Counted from the stretch's first letter, positions 19,375-29,441 are shown. The stretch is DNA of 36,077 nt from Deefgea rivuli DSM 18356 (GCF_000620145.1 NZ_JHVM01000021.1:1-36077); one strand, 5' to 3'. The notes: a model not told the origin generated them from the letters alone. Made by a program: numbers and translations.

Positions 19375-20754
19375 TTGAAACCAACTATCGCCCTCGTCGG
19401 CCGCCCTAATGTGGGCAAATCTACACTGTTTAATCGTCTTACCAAATCACGTGATGCTTTGGTGGCCGATCAGCCTGGCTTAACGCGTGATCGCCATTAT
19501 GGCCACGGTAAAGTCGGTGAAAAACCGTATTTAGTCATTGATACTGGTGGTTTTGAGCCGGTCATTGATGAAGGCATTATGTTTGAAATGGCCAAGCAAA
19601 CGCTGCAAGCGATTGATGAGGCCGATGCGATTATATTTATCGTGGATGGCCGTAATGGTTTGACTCCGCAAGACAAAATGATTGCCAATCGCCTGCGTCA
19701 AGGTGATCGCCCAGTTTGGGTGGCGGTGAATAAAATTGAAGGTATGAATAGCGCCATCATGACCGCCGAATTCCATGAGTTTGGTTTGGGTGATCCAGTG
19801 GCGATTTCAGCATCACATGGCGAAGGTGTTCGTCATTTGATTAATGAAATTTTAGAAGGCTTTCCAGATCAAGAGCCAGAAGAAGAGCCGACTCATCCGA
19901 AATTTGCCATTGTTGGCCGCCCTAACGTCGGTAAATCAACGTTGGTGAACGCCATTTTGGGCGAAGATCGCGTTATTGCGTTTGATCAACCCGGCACAAC
20001 ACGTGACTCAGTGGCTATTGATTTTGAGCGAAATGGCTCCAACTATACGGTAATCGATACTGCGGGTGTACGTCGTCGCGGTAAGGTCACTGATATGATT
20101 GAGAAGTTCTCAGTCATTAAAACCATGCAAGCGATTGAAGATTGTAACGTCGTGATTTTGGTGCTGGATGCAACGCAAGATGTATCGGATCAAGACGGTA
20201 AGATTGCGGGCTTCGTGCTGGAATCAGGCCGTGCTTTGGTGGTGGCAATTAATAAATGGGAAGCTGCGGATTTAGAGCAAAGAGAAACCATTAAGCGCGA
20301 TATCGCGCGTAAATTGGCGTTCTTGGATTTTGCTAAATTCCATAATATTTCTGCATTGCAAGGTAGTGGTGTCGGCGATTTATTTGGCTCGATCAATCAA
20401 GCCTACGATGCCGCGATGATTAAGATTCCAACGCCGAAATTGACGCGCGCTTTGCAATTGGCGATGGAGCGTCAGCAACCGCCTTTGGCTGGTAAAATTC
20501 GCCCGAAAATGCGTTATGCGCATCAGGGCGGTAGTAATCCACCGGTCGTGATTATTCACGGTAACGCTTTAGAGGCAGTACATGCTTCATACTGGCGCTA
20601 CTTAGAGCATTTCTTTATCAAGACGTTTAAATTGCAAGGTACGCCGTTGCGTGTGCAGTTTAAAAAGAATGAAAATCCATTTGAAGGTAAAGAAGCGCCA
20701 CAACGTGGTCGCCGTGGTCCACAAGCGGCAAAGAATGCGTTGAAAAAACGCTGA
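19375..20754 (+). CDS. der: Ribosome biogenesis GTPase Der (EngA)
   Basis: Der is an essential double GTPase that helps mature the 50S subunit. The 459-residue protein has two G domains, each opening with GRPNVGKST, at residues 9-17 and 181-189. The guanine-specifying NKIE and NKWE are also present. A KH-like C-terminal domain binds rRNA. The start is an uncommon TTG at 19375, preceded by AAGGAA at the right distance; no ATG fits the conserved N-terminus ([14 protein letters not shown]), so the TTG is well supported. The tail after ENPFEG is basic, as is usual. Confidence 0.97.
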   Translation: MKPTIALVGRPNVGKSTLFNRLTKSRDALVADQPGLTRDRHYGHGKVGEKPYLVIDTGGFEPVIDEGIMFEMAKQTLQAIDEADAIIFIVDGRNGLTPQDKMIANRLRQGDRPVWVAVNKIEGMNSAIMTAEFHEFGLGDPVAISASHGEGVRHLINEILEGFPDQEPEEEPTHPKFAIVGRPNVGKSTLVNAILGEDRVIAFDQPGTTRDSVAIDFERNGSNYTVIDTAGVRRRGKVTDMIEKFSVIKTMQAIEDCNVVILVLDATQDVSDQDGKIAGFVLESGRALVVAINKWEAADLEQRETIKRDIARKLAFLDFAKFHNISALQGSGVGDLFGSINQAYDAAMIKIPTPKLTRALQLAMERQQPPLAGKIRPKMRYAHQGGSNPPVVIIHGNALEAVHASYWRYLEHFFIKTFKLQGTPLRVQFKKNENPFEGKEAPQRGRRGPQAAKNALKKR

Positions 20755-20839
20755 GCTGGCAGTGCTCGTATTGTTTGTGTAAGATGTTTTGAGCCCATAC
20801 CCGTAAAGACGGAAAACTAATAACAGTCGGAGAATAATA

Positions 20840-21091
20840 ATGAGTGCTAAGGGGCAAATGCTGCAAGACCCATTTTTGAACATCTTGCGTAAAGAACATG
20901 TACCTGTATCGATCTATTTGGTGAATGGTATTAAATTGCAGGGCCAGATTGAATCATTTGACCAATACGTCGTGTTGTTACGTAACACCGTAACGCAAAT
21001 GGTTTACAAGCATGCAATTTCAACGGTCGTGCCTTCACGTGCAGTGACTGTACCGCATGAAAATCCGGCCGCAGCCAGTACTGAAAGCTAA
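20840..21091 (+). CDS. hfq: RNA chaperone Hfq
   Basis: Hfq is a hexameric Sm-like protein that pairs small RNAs with mRNAs. The 83-residue product has the conserved N-terminus with Gln8 ([11 protein letters not shown]), the Sm1 segment ([20 protein letters not shown]) and the Sm2 motif with Tyr56-Lys57-His58 (VYKHAIST). A short disordered tail follows. CGGAGAA is its ribosome site. It precedes hflX as in most proteobacteria, but here a terminator and an inverted-repeat element separate the two genes. Confidence 0.98.
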   Translation: MSAKGQMLQDPFLNILRKEHVPVSIYLVNGIKLQGQIESFDQYVVLLRNTVTQMVYKHAISTVVPSRAVTVPHENPAAASTES

Positions 21092-21108
21092 TTGATTGAG
21101 TATGAGTC

Positions 21109-21138
21109 AACCCCGAGAGCTTGGTCTTTCGGGGTTTT
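21109..21138 (+). terminator. Intrinsic terminator after hfq
   Basis: AACCCCGA (21109-21116) pairs with TCGGGGTT (21129-21136). The stem extends inward by three more pairs with a wobble, and a T-run follows. It would uncouple hfq from hflX, so hflX probably has its own promoter nearby. Confidence 0.85.
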
Positions 21139-21179
21139 CTCTTGCATGGAAGTTTGTTTTATTAGAAGTAAGTACTAGT

Positions 21180-21264
21180 GCAAAAGTTTTATGGCAAGGC
21201 GTCAAAGCCGCAGGCAGTACTTGTCGTACGACAAGGCGAGACAACAATGCAAGAAAACTTTTGC
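21180..21264. repeat. Inverted-repeat (MITE-like) element in the hfq-hflX gap
   Basis: An 85-base segment is bounded by a perfect 11-bp inverted repeat, GCAAAAGTTTT (21180-21190) and AAAACTTTTGC (21254-21264). Inside, CTTGTCGTACGACAAG (21220-21235) is a perfect 16-bp palindrome and CAAGGCG occurs twice as a direct repeat. No target-site duplication is clear. The interior resembles, from memory, short dispersed repeats of Neisseria and other proteobacteria, but this was not checked. It could carry the hflX promoter. Confidence 0.6.
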
Positions 21265-21286
21265 TTATCTACTTAAAGAGGTCTGC

Positions 21287-22393
21287 ATGTTTGAACGCCA
21301 TAAGGGCGGTGATGATGCGATTCTAGTTTGTCTTGATTTTGGTGAAATTGATTTTCAAGATGCGCGCGAAGAGTTTATCGAATTAGTAAAGTCAGCTGGT
21401 TTAAATCCTTTGCTGGTGATTGAAGGCAAGCGCCAACGTCCTGATCCTGCGTATTTTTCGGGTAGTGGCAAAGCGGATGAAATCGCTGAAGCAGTGTTGG
21501 CCAACGAAGCGTCTTTGGTGGTTTTTAATCATCAACTATCGCCTAGCCAAGAGCGTAATTTAGAAAAAAAAGCGCAGTGCCGAGTTATTGACCGCACCAC
21601 GCTGATTTTGGATATTTTTGCACAACGCGCACGGACTTCCGAAGGTAAGTTGCAGGTTGAGCTGGCGCAGCTGGCGCATTTGCAAACGCGTTTGATTCGC
21701 GGTTGGACGCATTTGGAGCGGCAAAAAGGCGGTGTTGGTTTGCGCGGTCCAGGTGAAACGCAGCTTGAAACTGACCGCCAACTGATTGGCATTCGAGTTA
21801 AACGGCTGAAAGATCAGCTTGTTACGGTGCAGAAGCAGCGTGCTACGCAAAGAAAGCAGCGCGGACGTACTGGGCAATTCACGGTTTCGATTGTTGGCTA
21901 CACTAACGCAGGAAAATCAACGCTATTTAATGCGTTGACTAAGGCCAAGCTTTACGTTGCCGATCAATTATTTGCAACGCTGGATACCACCAGTCGTAAG
22001 CTCTATATCGATGCTGATCATTCGGTGGTGATTTCAGATACAGTGGGTTTTATTCGGGATTTGCCTCATTCTTTGGTCGCCGCATTTCGTGCCACCTTAG
22101 AGGAAACCATCGAAGCCGATGTATTACTGCATGTGGTGGATATTAATCACCCAATGCGCGATTCACAGATTATCGAAGTCAATAAAGTTTTAACTGAAAT
22201 TGGTGCGGAACATATTCCGCAGTTGATGGTCTTTAATAAGATCGATCAGCGTGATCTGGCTGCTGAAATTGAGCGCGATGAATTGGATAAAATTCACAGC
22301 ATCAAGCTCAGCGCCTTGCGTGGCGAAGGTTTAAACCTGTTGCGTGAAGCCCTGATTGAAGCAATGAATCAAACCGTTAAGGAAGATAAATGA
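21287..22393 (+). CDS. hflX: Ribosome-associated GTPase HflX
   Basis: HflX binds and splits stalled or heat-damaged ribosomes. The 368-residue protein starts MFERHKGGDDAILVCLDFGE after an AGAGG ribosome site. The longer frame from 21191 runs through the inverted-repeat element and is rejected. An N-terminal HflX domain contains PDPAYFSGSGKADEI, and the GGVGLRGPGETQLETDRQ signature follows. The G domain contains GYTNAGKST (G1), DTVGF (G3) and NKID (G4). The stop overlaps the hflK ATG as ATGA, so translation is coupled. Confidence 0.97.
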   Translation: MFERHKGGDDAILVCLDFGEIDFQDAREEFIELVKSAGLNPLLVIEGKRQRPDPAYFSGSGKADEIAEAVLANEASLVVFNHQLSPSQERNLEKKAQCRVIDRTTLILDIFAQRARTSEGKLQVELAQLAHLQTRLIRGWTHLERQKGGVGLRGPGETQLETDRQLIGIRVKRLKDQLVTVQKQRATQRKQRGRTGQFTVSIVGYTNAGKSTLFNALTKAKLYVADQLFATLDTTSRKLYIDADHSVVISDTVGFIRDLPHSLVAAFRATLEETIEADVLLHVVDINHPMRDSQIIEVNKVLTEIGAEHIPQLMVFNKIDQRDLAAEIERDELDKIHSIKLSALRGEGLNLLREALIEAMNQTVKEDK

Positions 22394-23583
22394 GTCAAAA
22401 TGATCCGCAATGGGGTGGTGGTCGCAATAAAAATGGTGGCCCACCAAATTTGGATGAGATTTTTCGTAATGTCATCAAGAAAATCAATGGTTTAATCGGT
22501 AATAAAATTCCGCAGAGCAATACACCGAGTAACGATTCTACGGGTTCAACAGGAATTGTTATTGTTTTAGGTGCGCTTGCTGTTTTATGGGCTGCATCGG
22601 GTTTGTATATCGTTGATGAGCGCGAAGACGCTGTGGTGACGCGTTTTGGTCGTTATGTACAAACAGTCGAAGATTCTGGTTTGCATTGGCATTTACCTTA
22701 TCCGATTGAAGCGCGTGAAATCGTCAATATGACCGAAATTCGCAGCGTGGATGTGGGCGTTCGTGCAGAAGCGGGTTCAAGTAGTCCCGAATCAATGATG
22801 TTGACGGGCGATCAAAATATTATCCAAGTTCAGCTTGAGGTGCAGTACACCCTCAACTCAGCCAAAGACTTCTTGTTTAACAATCGATTTGCTGACGCTG
22901 ATGCCAAAGATATGGTGCAACAAGCGGCAGAAACTGCGATTCGTGAAGTCGTGGGTAAAAATAACGTCGATTACGTTTTAAATGAAGGTCGCGGTACGAT
23001 TTCTGAAGATAGCCGTGAAATCATGCAAGCTTTGCTGAATCGTTATGGCTTAGGGATTGTAATTTCCCGTGTGAATATTTCGGATATGCAACCGCCTGAA
23101 CAAGTTCAAGCGGCATTCTCGGATGCGGTGAAAGCACGTCAAGATAAAGCGCGCTTGATTAATGAAGGCACTGCTTACGCCAACGATATTATTCCTAGAA
23201 CCAGCGGTATGGCGGCGCGTTTAAGCGAAGAAGCGCAAGGTTATCGACAGCAAGTCGTAGCAACGGCTGAAGGTGATGCGTCACGCTTTAAACAAATCGC
23301 TGTTGAATACGCGAAAGCGCCACAAGTTACACGGGATCGGATGTATCTCGATGCGATGCAAACGGTATTCCAAAATACGACCAAAGTTCTGGTTGACCAA
23401 AAGGCCGGCGGAAGCTTGCTCTACTTGCCATTGGATAAACTAATGCAAATGAATGGTGTTACATCTGGCGCAGGCGCTGATGCGAGCCAAAAACCGACTG
23501 CGCCGACTGCTTCTGCGATCACTGCAGCAACAACTGATAATCCCGTAAATCGCGCTTTGCGCGGTGAACGTGATGGCCGCTAA
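22390..23583 (+). CDS. hflK: HflK, SPFH/band-7 regulator of the FtsH protease
   Basis: HflK and HflC form a large membrane cage around the FtsH protease and modulate its activity. The 397-residue protein has a Gly/Asn-rich cytoplasmic start, one helix at about residues 54-74, and then a periplasmic SPFH domain (from VDEREDAVVTRFGRYVQ). An extended helical part with AEGDASRF and a flexible tail follow. The start overlaps the hflX stop, and hflC begins 12 bases after its stop. Confidence 0.97.
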   Translation: MSQNDPQWGGGRNKNGGPPNLDEIFRNVIKKINGLIGNKIPQSNTPSNDSTGSTGIVIVLGALAVLWAASGLYIVDEREDAVVTRFGRYVQTVEDSGLHWHLPYPIEAREIVNMTEIRSVDVGVRAEAGSSSPESMMLTGDQNIIQVQLEVQYTLNSAKDFLFNNRFADADAKDMVQQAAETAIREVVGKNNVDYVLNEGRGTISEDSREIMQALLNRYGLGIVISRVNISDMQPPEQVQAAFSDAVKARQDKARLINEGTAYANDIIPRTSGMAARLSEEAQGYRQQVVATAEGDASRFKQIAVEYAKAPQVTRDRMYLDAMQTVFQNTTKVLVDQKAGGSLLYLPLDKLMQMNGVTSGAGADASQKPTAPTASAITAATTDNPVNRALRGERDGR

Positions 23584-23595
23584 GGAGGACGCAAA

Positions 23596-24474
23596 ATGAA
23601 TCGAATTCTTCCTATTTTGTCTGGCTTGATGTTGGTCTTGTTTGTATTTTCACTGTCAATGTTTACGGTCGATCAGCGGCAATATGCGGTGGTATTTCAG
23701 TTTTCTGAAGCCAAGCGCGTGATTAAAGAGCCGGGTTTGTACTTTAAAATCCCAATGCTGCAAGATGTTCGTTTCTTTGATAAACGAATCCTAACGATTG
23801 ATGAAGACTCTCCTGCGCGGATTCAAACGATAGAAAAAATGAACGTTAAAGCCAATAGCTTTATCAAATACCAAATCGTTGATGTGGAGCGTTTCTACAA
23901 AGCGGTAGGGACAGATCAAGCCAAGGCTGTGGTTCGTTTGCGCAATACCGTGAACAATATGCTGCGCGACGAGTTTGGTAAACGTACGGTGCAAGACATC
24001 ATTTATGGCAAACGTAATGAAGTGATGGAACTGGTACGCAAAGTAGCGGATGAAGATGCGGCGCGAATTGGTATTCGCGTGATTGATGTGCGAATCAAGC
24101 GCGTTGAGTTAGAAGACAGCACTTTGAATTCAGTTTATGAGCGGATGCAGTCTGAACGTAAAGCCGTTGCGAACCAATTACGTGCTGAAGGTAGCGCCGA
24201 AGGCGAAAAAATCAAAGCTGATGCTGACAGACAACGTGTCGTGATCATGGCAGACGCGTATAATGAGGCGCAGCAGCTGAAGGGTGAAGGCGACGCGAAA
24301 GCTGCGGCGATTTATTCTGATGCTTACGGTAGAAATCCTGAGTTTTATTCGTTTTACAAAAGCTTAGATGCTTATAAGCAAAGCTTTGCGAAGAAAAGCG
24401 ACTTGATGGTCGTTGATCCTAGTGCTGAATTTTTCAAATATATGAAAAATCCACGCGCTGGCGCGGCGAAGTAA
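23596..24474 (+). CDS. hflC: HflC, partner of HflK
   Basis: This 292-residue SPFH protein has an N-terminal helix (about residues 5-22). The family opening VDQRQYAVVFQFSEAKRVIKEPGLYFKIP follows, and then a long charged helical region (RMQSERKAVANQLRAEGSAEGEKI). A very strong TAAGGAGG ribosome site includes the hflK stop codon, so the two subunits are probably made in fixed ratio. It is followed by a DUF2065 gene 8 bases later. Confidence 0.97.
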   Translation: MNRILPILSGLMLVLFVFSLSMFTVDQRQYAVVFQFSEAKRVIKEPGLYFKIPMLQDVRFFDKRILTIDEDSPARIQTIEKMNVKANSFIKYQIVDVERFYKAVGTDQAKAVVRLRNTVNNMLRDEFGKRTVQDIIYGKRNEVMELVRKVADEDAARIGIRVIDVRIKRVELEDSTLNSVYERMQSERKAVANQLRAEGSAEGEKIKADADRQRVVIMADAYNEAQQLKGEGDAKAAAIYSDAYGRNPEFYSFYKSLDAYKQSFAKKSDLMVVDPSAEFFKYMKNPRAGAAK

Positions 24475-24482
24475 AGCGACAG

Positions 24483-24665
24483 GTGACCGATGTTGTTTTG
24501 ATGGGTTTGGGGCTAATGCTGATTTTTGAAGGCATTATGCCCTTTACCTTGCCAGCTGTTTGGCGAGCAACGCTATTAAAAATAGCAACGATGACGGATC
24601 GCCAGATTCGTATTTTCGGTTTTTGTTCCTTGATGGTTGGTTTGTTGATTTCGCTGGTAGTGTAG
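24483..24665 (+). CDS. DUF2065 small membrane protein (YjeT-like)
   Basis: This is a 60-residue protein with two hydrophobic helices (about residues 3-20 and 42-59) around a short polar loop. The sequence GLGLMLIFEGIMPFTLP and the ending GLLISLVV match the DUF2065 family. Homologues sit directly after hflC in many proteobacteria, which suggests a link with the HflKC-FtsH complex, but no function is established. The start is GTG at 24483. Confidence 0.88.
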   Translation: MTDVVLMGLGLMLIFEGIMPFTLPAVWRATLLKIATMTDRQIRIFGFCSLMVGLLISLVV

Positions 24666-24691
24666 GTATAGCTATCAATATATTGTTTTAC

Positions 24692-24722
24692 GCCCGCTCT
24701 ATGGATATACCCATCGGCGGGC
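24692..24722 (+). promoter_or_regulatory. Hairpin in the hisZ leader
   Basis: GCCCGC (24692-24697) pairs with GCGGGC (24717-24722). Inside, ATGG (24701-24704) pairs with CCAT (24711-24714) around ATATAC. The hairpin is 17 bases before the chosen hisZ ATG, contains a GGATATACCC motif, and would cover the translation start region. The role is unknown; an attenuator was considered, but there is no His-rich leader peptide. Confidence 0.35.
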
Positions 24723-24739
24723 ATTTGAATGTCTGGACT

Positions 24740-25885
24740 ATGCGCAACTGGATCCTACCTGAATATATTTCCGATGTACTTCCTATGGAGTCGCGTCAAC
24801 TTGAAGCCATGCGTCGTGCTTTGCTCGACCTGTATGTTCGTTATGGTTACGAGCAAGTTGAGCCGCCTTTGGTCGAGTACGTCGAATCCTTGTTTACGCA
24901 AGACGATAGCGCGTTGGATTTAAAAACCTTTAAATTGGTCGATGAATTATCCGGTCGCCAAATGGGTTTGCGCGCCGATATCACGCCGCAAGTGGCGCGG
25001 ATTGATGCGCATATCTTAAATCGCCAAGGTGTTACGCGTTTGTGTTACGCCGGTTCAGTCGTAACGACACGCCCTGATGGTCTGCTTTCTAACCGTCAAC
25101 CTCGCCAAATTGGCGCAGAAGTCTACGGCTGTGCGCAGATTGGTGCAGATATTGAAGCGATTGAACTGATGTTGGCCAGTCTTGATTTGGCTGGCGTGAA
25201 AGATGTTCGCCTTGAAGTCGGCCATATTGGTTTATTTAATGCGATGGCCGATGCGGCGGGCTGGCAAGGTGAAACACGCCAATTGGCGTTTAATGCTTTG
25301 CAGCAAAAAGACAGTACCGCTTTGCAGCAATTAACGAGCGATGTATCGCCTGAACTGCGCCAAGGTCTGTTGGCTTTGCCGCTGTGTTATGGTGGTCACG
25401 AAGTGCTAGAGCGCGCTCGCGCTGCTTTGCCTGCGCTGCCAGCCGTGAGTGAAGCATTGGCTGTGCTCAATGAATTAGAAGCCGCGCTGATTACGCGCGG
25501 CATTCAAGTGCGTTTTGATTTGGCTGAATTGCCGGGTAGCTATTACCACACTGGTTTGGTGTTTAACGCGTATGCAACGGGCTTTGTTAGCGCTGTAGCG
25601 CGGGGTGGTCGTTATGATCGCGTCGGTGAGAAGTTTGGTCGCTCACGACCAGCGACGGGCTTTAGTTTGGACTTACGCGCTTTAACGGCTTTACCATTCC
25701 CATCGCACCGCGCGGGTATTTTAGCGCCACAAGGTGATGATGCGGCGCTGCTGAGTGCAATTCGTGCACTGCGCGTGTCAGGTGAAACAGTGATTGTTGA
25801 TTTGGGTGTGGATGTCACTGAAGTGCATATTAATCGTTCATTGCAGCTAATTAGCGGGCAATGGCAAGTTGTTCCCCTGCAATAG
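24740..25885 (+). CDS. hisZ: ATP phosphoribosyltransferase regulatory subunit HisZ
   Basis: HisZ is a catalytically inactive relative of histidyl-tRNA synthetase that activates short-form HisG in the first step of histidine synthesis. Starting at MRNWILPEYISDVLP the protein is 381 residues, the expected length. A frame starting at 24560 would overlap the DUF2065 gene and adds 60 unrelated residues. HisRS-like motifs are degenerate but visible: DLKTFKLVDELSGRQMGLRADITPQVARI and VARGGRYDRVGEKFGRSRPATGFSLDL. The gene lies between hflC/DUF2065 and purA, a classic betaproteobacterial order. No hisG is present, so it must be encoded elsewhere. Confidence 0.95.
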   Translation: MRNWILPEYISDVLPMESRQLEAMRRALLDLYVRYGYEQVEPPLVEYVESLFTQDDSALDLKTFKLVDELSGRQMGLRADITPQVARIDAHILNRQGVTRLCYAGSVVTTRPDGLLSNRQPRQIGAEVYGCAQIGADIEAIELMLASLDLAGVKDVRLEVGHIGLFNAMADAAGWQGETRQLAFNALQQKDSTALQQLTSDVSPELRQGLLALPLCYGGHEVLERARAALPALPAVSEALAVLNELEAALITRGIQVRFDLAELPGSYYHTGLVFNAYATGFVSAVARGGRYDRVGEKFGRSRPATGFSLDLRALTALPFPSHRAGILAPQGDDAALLSAIRALRVSGETVIVDLGVDVTEVHINRSLQLISGQWQVVPLQ

Positions 25886-25908
25886 GGGTTACGCAGCAAG
25901 CTCATTGC

Positions 25909-26015
25909 GAGTCCACGAAAGACATCAGAAATACGGAGTACTTCGCCTTGCATCGAATCACCAATACTCAGAATCGGCCTTGTTCGTGCTTCTTTTCGTG
26001 TTTTTCGTGTTCTAA
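25909..26015. repeat. Dispersed CCACGAAA/TTTCGTG element, degenerate copy 1
   Basis: This stretch downstream of hisZ begins GAGTCCACGAAA and ends with repeated TTTTCGTG units near 25993-26010. Its left end matches that of the better-preserved copy at 27551-27688. The right end has lost the exact GGACT terminus. It is not coding. The rest of the 25886-26175 gap shows only a weak TTGACG without a matching -10, so the purA promoter is not identified. Confidence 0.5.
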
Positions 26016-26166
26016 GTTTTTGACTTTTGAGCGTACTGCGCAGCATTAGTAGGTATTTAGTTTTCAGTTTGCCGCTTAAAGGGCTGGCTGATTCAGTGTT
26101 TTGACGTTAAAGTTCGGGCGCGTTTCTGTTGGCAGCAACGCGAGCCATTGTTTTAAATAGCATTGA

Positions 26167-27471
<1,305 letters not shown>

Positions 27472-27486
27472 TCGTCGGTGTAGATG

Positions 27487-27515
27487 AAAAAACCGCTGTG
27501 TTGCAGCGGTTTTTT
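27487..27515. terminator. Intrinsic terminator after purA
   Basis: AAAAAACCGCTG (27487-27498), loop TGTTG, CAGCGGTTTTTT (27504-27515). The stem is identical to the terminator between the MATE gene and guaB, with a different loop. Confidence 0.9.
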
Positions 27516-27550
27516 ACGTCTGGATTTCTGTTAAAGCTCAAAGAAATTTG

Positions 27551-27688
27551 AGTCCACGAAAAACATGCCCCGCAGGAAATACCCTTGGGGTGCGAAAGGC
27601 ACGAAATAAATCAACAGCGAATTTATGGACTTTTCGATGAAGGTCTTATTGTCTCGTCTGATTTTTTCTTTCGTGCCTTTCGTGGACT
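27551..27688. repeat. Dispersed CCACGAAA element, well-preserved copy 2
   Basis: AGTCCACGAAA (27551-27561) and TTTCGTGGACT (27678-27688) are perfect 11-bp terminal inverted repeats. A second, nested inverted repeat of 14 bp pairs CGAAAGGCACGAAA (27593-27606) with TTTCGTGCCTTTCG (27669-27682). No ORF of note is inside. It resembles short dispersed repeats I recall from other proteobacteria. The element lies between the purA terminator and the DUF1653 gene. Confidence 0.65.
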
Positions 27689-27702
27689 AATTTTTTTGAC
27701 CT

Positions 27703-27927
27703 TCAATCAGCCACTTTCGTAAACCGTGCTTGCTCAACGCCATCAATGACGACATTCTCCACAAACATCGCAAACGGCCGCACCCACAAAGCGCCTTCGC
27801 CATAGAGTGGCCGATACATGACCATCCATTCAACGGTTTCGCTATGAATGGCTAAATCGATCACTTGGTAACGATTGCCTTTGTAATGCTGATATTCGCC
27901 AAGGGCGAGTTGTGGACGTGGTGTCAT
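27703..27927 (-). CDS. DUF1653 family small protein
   Basis: This 74-residue protein reads LGEYQHYKGNRYQVIDLAIHSE and then VMYRPLYGEGALWVRPFAMF, the recognisable signature of DUF1653. It is a small all-beta domain of unknown function found widely in bacteria, alone or fused to other enzymes. The start ATG at 27927 follows GAGAGCAATACCC, so the recurrent motif overlaps its leader. The gene ends 14 bases from the repeat element. Biochemical function is unknown. Confidence 0.85.
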   Translation of the reverse strand: MTPRPQLALGEYQHYKGNRYQVIDLAIHSETVEWMVMYRPLYGEGALWVRPFAMFVENVVIDGVEQARFTKVAD

Positions 27928-28032
27928 GGGTATTGCTCTCTATTTATTATTCAATAATGGCTGTAAGCCTATACCTATTGGCTTGTGTCGTCGTGCTTTG
28001 GTGTTTGTGAATCCGCACGCTGCCGTGGTTTC

Positions 28033-28215
28033 GTAGGGTGGGTTAGTCCGCCACCTTGTATTTAAAAACGCCGATGCTGATCGGACGTAACCCACCATGG
28101 CAATGCCAAAACGAGCGCAATAATCGGCGTTCTTATCCATAGCGCAATGGTGGGTACGCGGCCATGCCAGCATGTTGCCTAAATAAATATTCGAGAGAGG
28201 CCTAACCCACCCTAC
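28033..28215. repeat. MITE-like element with GTAGGGTGGGTTAG termini (copy A)
   Basis: A 183-base noncoding element has perfect 14-bp terminal inverted repeats, GTAGGGTGGGTTAG (28033-28046) and CTAACCCACCCTAC (28202-28215). Its left ~129 bases recur as a direct copy at 28314-28438. Internal CGTAACCCACC gives a further inverted pairing. Together with copy B it fills most of the 527-base gap 27928-28454, in which no real gene is seen. Confidence 0.7.
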
Positions 28216-28313
28216 AACACCACATGTATTTCCTTCTAGGCATTTAAAATCAATAGCTAGGTGGCAATACCCATTCGGAGGTTAAATTTCAATCCGTGCG
28301 CCGCCGTGGTGTT

Positions 28314-28438
28314 GTAGGGTGGGTTAGTCCGCCACCTTGCGTTTAAAACCGCCGATGCTGATCGGACGTAACCCACCATGGCAATGCCAAAACGAGCGCG
28401 GTAATCAGTTTTTTCATGGGGCAATGGTGGGTATGCGG
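28314..28438. repeat. Partial direct copy B of the GTAGGGTGGGTTAG element
   Basis: This stretch is nearly identical to 28033-28161, sharing TTAGTCCGCCACCTTG, GCCGATGCTGATCGGACG and CAATGCCAAAACGAGCGC, and ends at GGGTATGCGG. It lacks the distal part of copy A. A 22-bp perfect inverted repeat links 28306-28327 with 28202-28223, so the segment between the copies could fold or invert. It abuts the S66 peptidase gene. Confidence 0.7.
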
Positions 28439-28454
28439 TGCTATCGACATCGGT

Positions 28455-29441
28455 TTAGTGATTCTTGATCGTTATTTCACAATGCGTGCTTGTTGCGATA
28501 ATTTCAACCTCGCCACCGATTGGGAATGTGATTTGAGGTGTTGTATGCCCAAAATCAAGATTGGCAATAACAGGGATTGAATTCAATTCTGGCTTTGAGC
28601 GTATGAGTTTACAGATTTGCTCGTGCGTGATTTGTGATGCTTTTTGAAACCGACCTATCACAATACCTTTTACAGAATGAAATGATTTTAGGTGGATAAT
28701 AGATTGTAAATTTCGGTCAAACTCAGTGAGCGTATTTTCTCCAAGCAGATTATCTTCTTCTAGAAATAAAATTGTATCTTCTGGCTCTGGTAAATAGCAG
28801 CTGCCTTGCAATAAATTAAATGTACATAAATTGCCACCGATCATCGTTCCCGAAGCTTCGCCAGTGTTGATGATCTGATATCCGGTATTTGGATAGAAAT
28901 CGCGTTGATTTTGATTGATATACCACGCATCATCCGACCAATGTTGGGAATGAGTAATTGAGAAATCATCCTCACTCATTAGACATTTTTTAAAATAATC
29001 GATTGTATAATCAAGCCCTTGCAGCATACCTAATGTTGAAAAATGCGGGCCGCTGTACGTAATGAGCTTTGTTTTTGCATAAATGGCATTGCTTAAAGCT
29101 GTGATGTCAGAAAAGCCACAAAGTATTTTGGGATTAGCTTTGATGATGGCGTAATCAATTTTATTCAGCAATTGAATTGAGTTATGCCCACCAATCGCAG
29201 TCAAAATGCCTTTTACGGTTTTGTCAGAAAAAGCTGTATGTAGGTCTTCGATTCTGGAGTCAACCGATGAAGATTGAAATTCATCTATTTCATTCACATG
29301 CTTTGAAAAACAAACTTCTAAGCCGATTTCATTGAGTTTTGTGGTGGCAAGCTCGATCACTTGTTGAGAAATGATGCCAAGGCTTCTTGATGGTGCGATT
29401 ACACAGACTTTATCACCATGCTTTAATTTCTCGCTTTTCAT
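28455..29441 (-). CDS. S66-family serine peptidase (LD-carboxypeptidase / MccF-like)
   Basis: This 328-residue cytoplasmic protein has the S66 fold, shared by LD-carboxypeptidases that trim murein peptides and by MccF proteins that cleave microcin C-type antibiotics. The nucleophile elbow GFSDIT puts the serine at 111. The catalytic glutamate is in LFLEEDN (228 or 229) and the histidine in DFGHTTPQ at 299. The opening GDKVCVIAPSRSLG is typical. The overall form and the ending LDFGHTTPQITFPIG look closer to MccF-like members, but the substrate cannot be assigned. The gene is clearly more A+T-rich than purA and alaS around it and is flanked by repeat elements, which suggests acquisition by transfer. 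Confidence 0.88.
   Translation of the reverse strand: MKSEKLKHGDKVCVIAPSRSLGIISQQVIELATTKLNEIGLEVCFSKHVNEIDEFQSSSVDSRIEDLHTAFSDKTVKGILTAIGGHNSIQLLNKIDYAIIKANPKILCGFSDITALSNAIYAKTKLITYSGPHFSTLGMLQGLDYTIDYFKKCLMSEDDFSITHSQHWSDDAWYINQNQRDFYPNTGYQIINTGEASGTMIGGNLCTFNLLQGSCYLPEPEDTILFLEEDNLLGENTLTEFDRNLQSIIHLKSFHSVKGIVIGRFQKASQITHEQICKLIRSKPELNSIPVIANLDFGHTTPQITFPIGGEVEIIATSTHCEITIKNH

Noticed and set aside
24560-24739. Extended N-terminus for hisZ
   Set aside because: It would overlap the DUF2065 gene and adds 60 residues not found in HisZ.
26101-26125. TTGACG as a purA promoter -35 box
   Set aside because: No -10-like hexamer lies 16-18 bases downstream.
27940-28173. 77-codon minus-strand frame
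   Set aside because: It lies inside the repeat element with GTAGGGTGGGTTAG ends and has no ribosome site or recognisable domain.
28033-28438. CRISPR array
   Set aside because: The repeats are two long imperfect copies, not regularly spaced short repeats with unique spacers. No cas-like genes are present.
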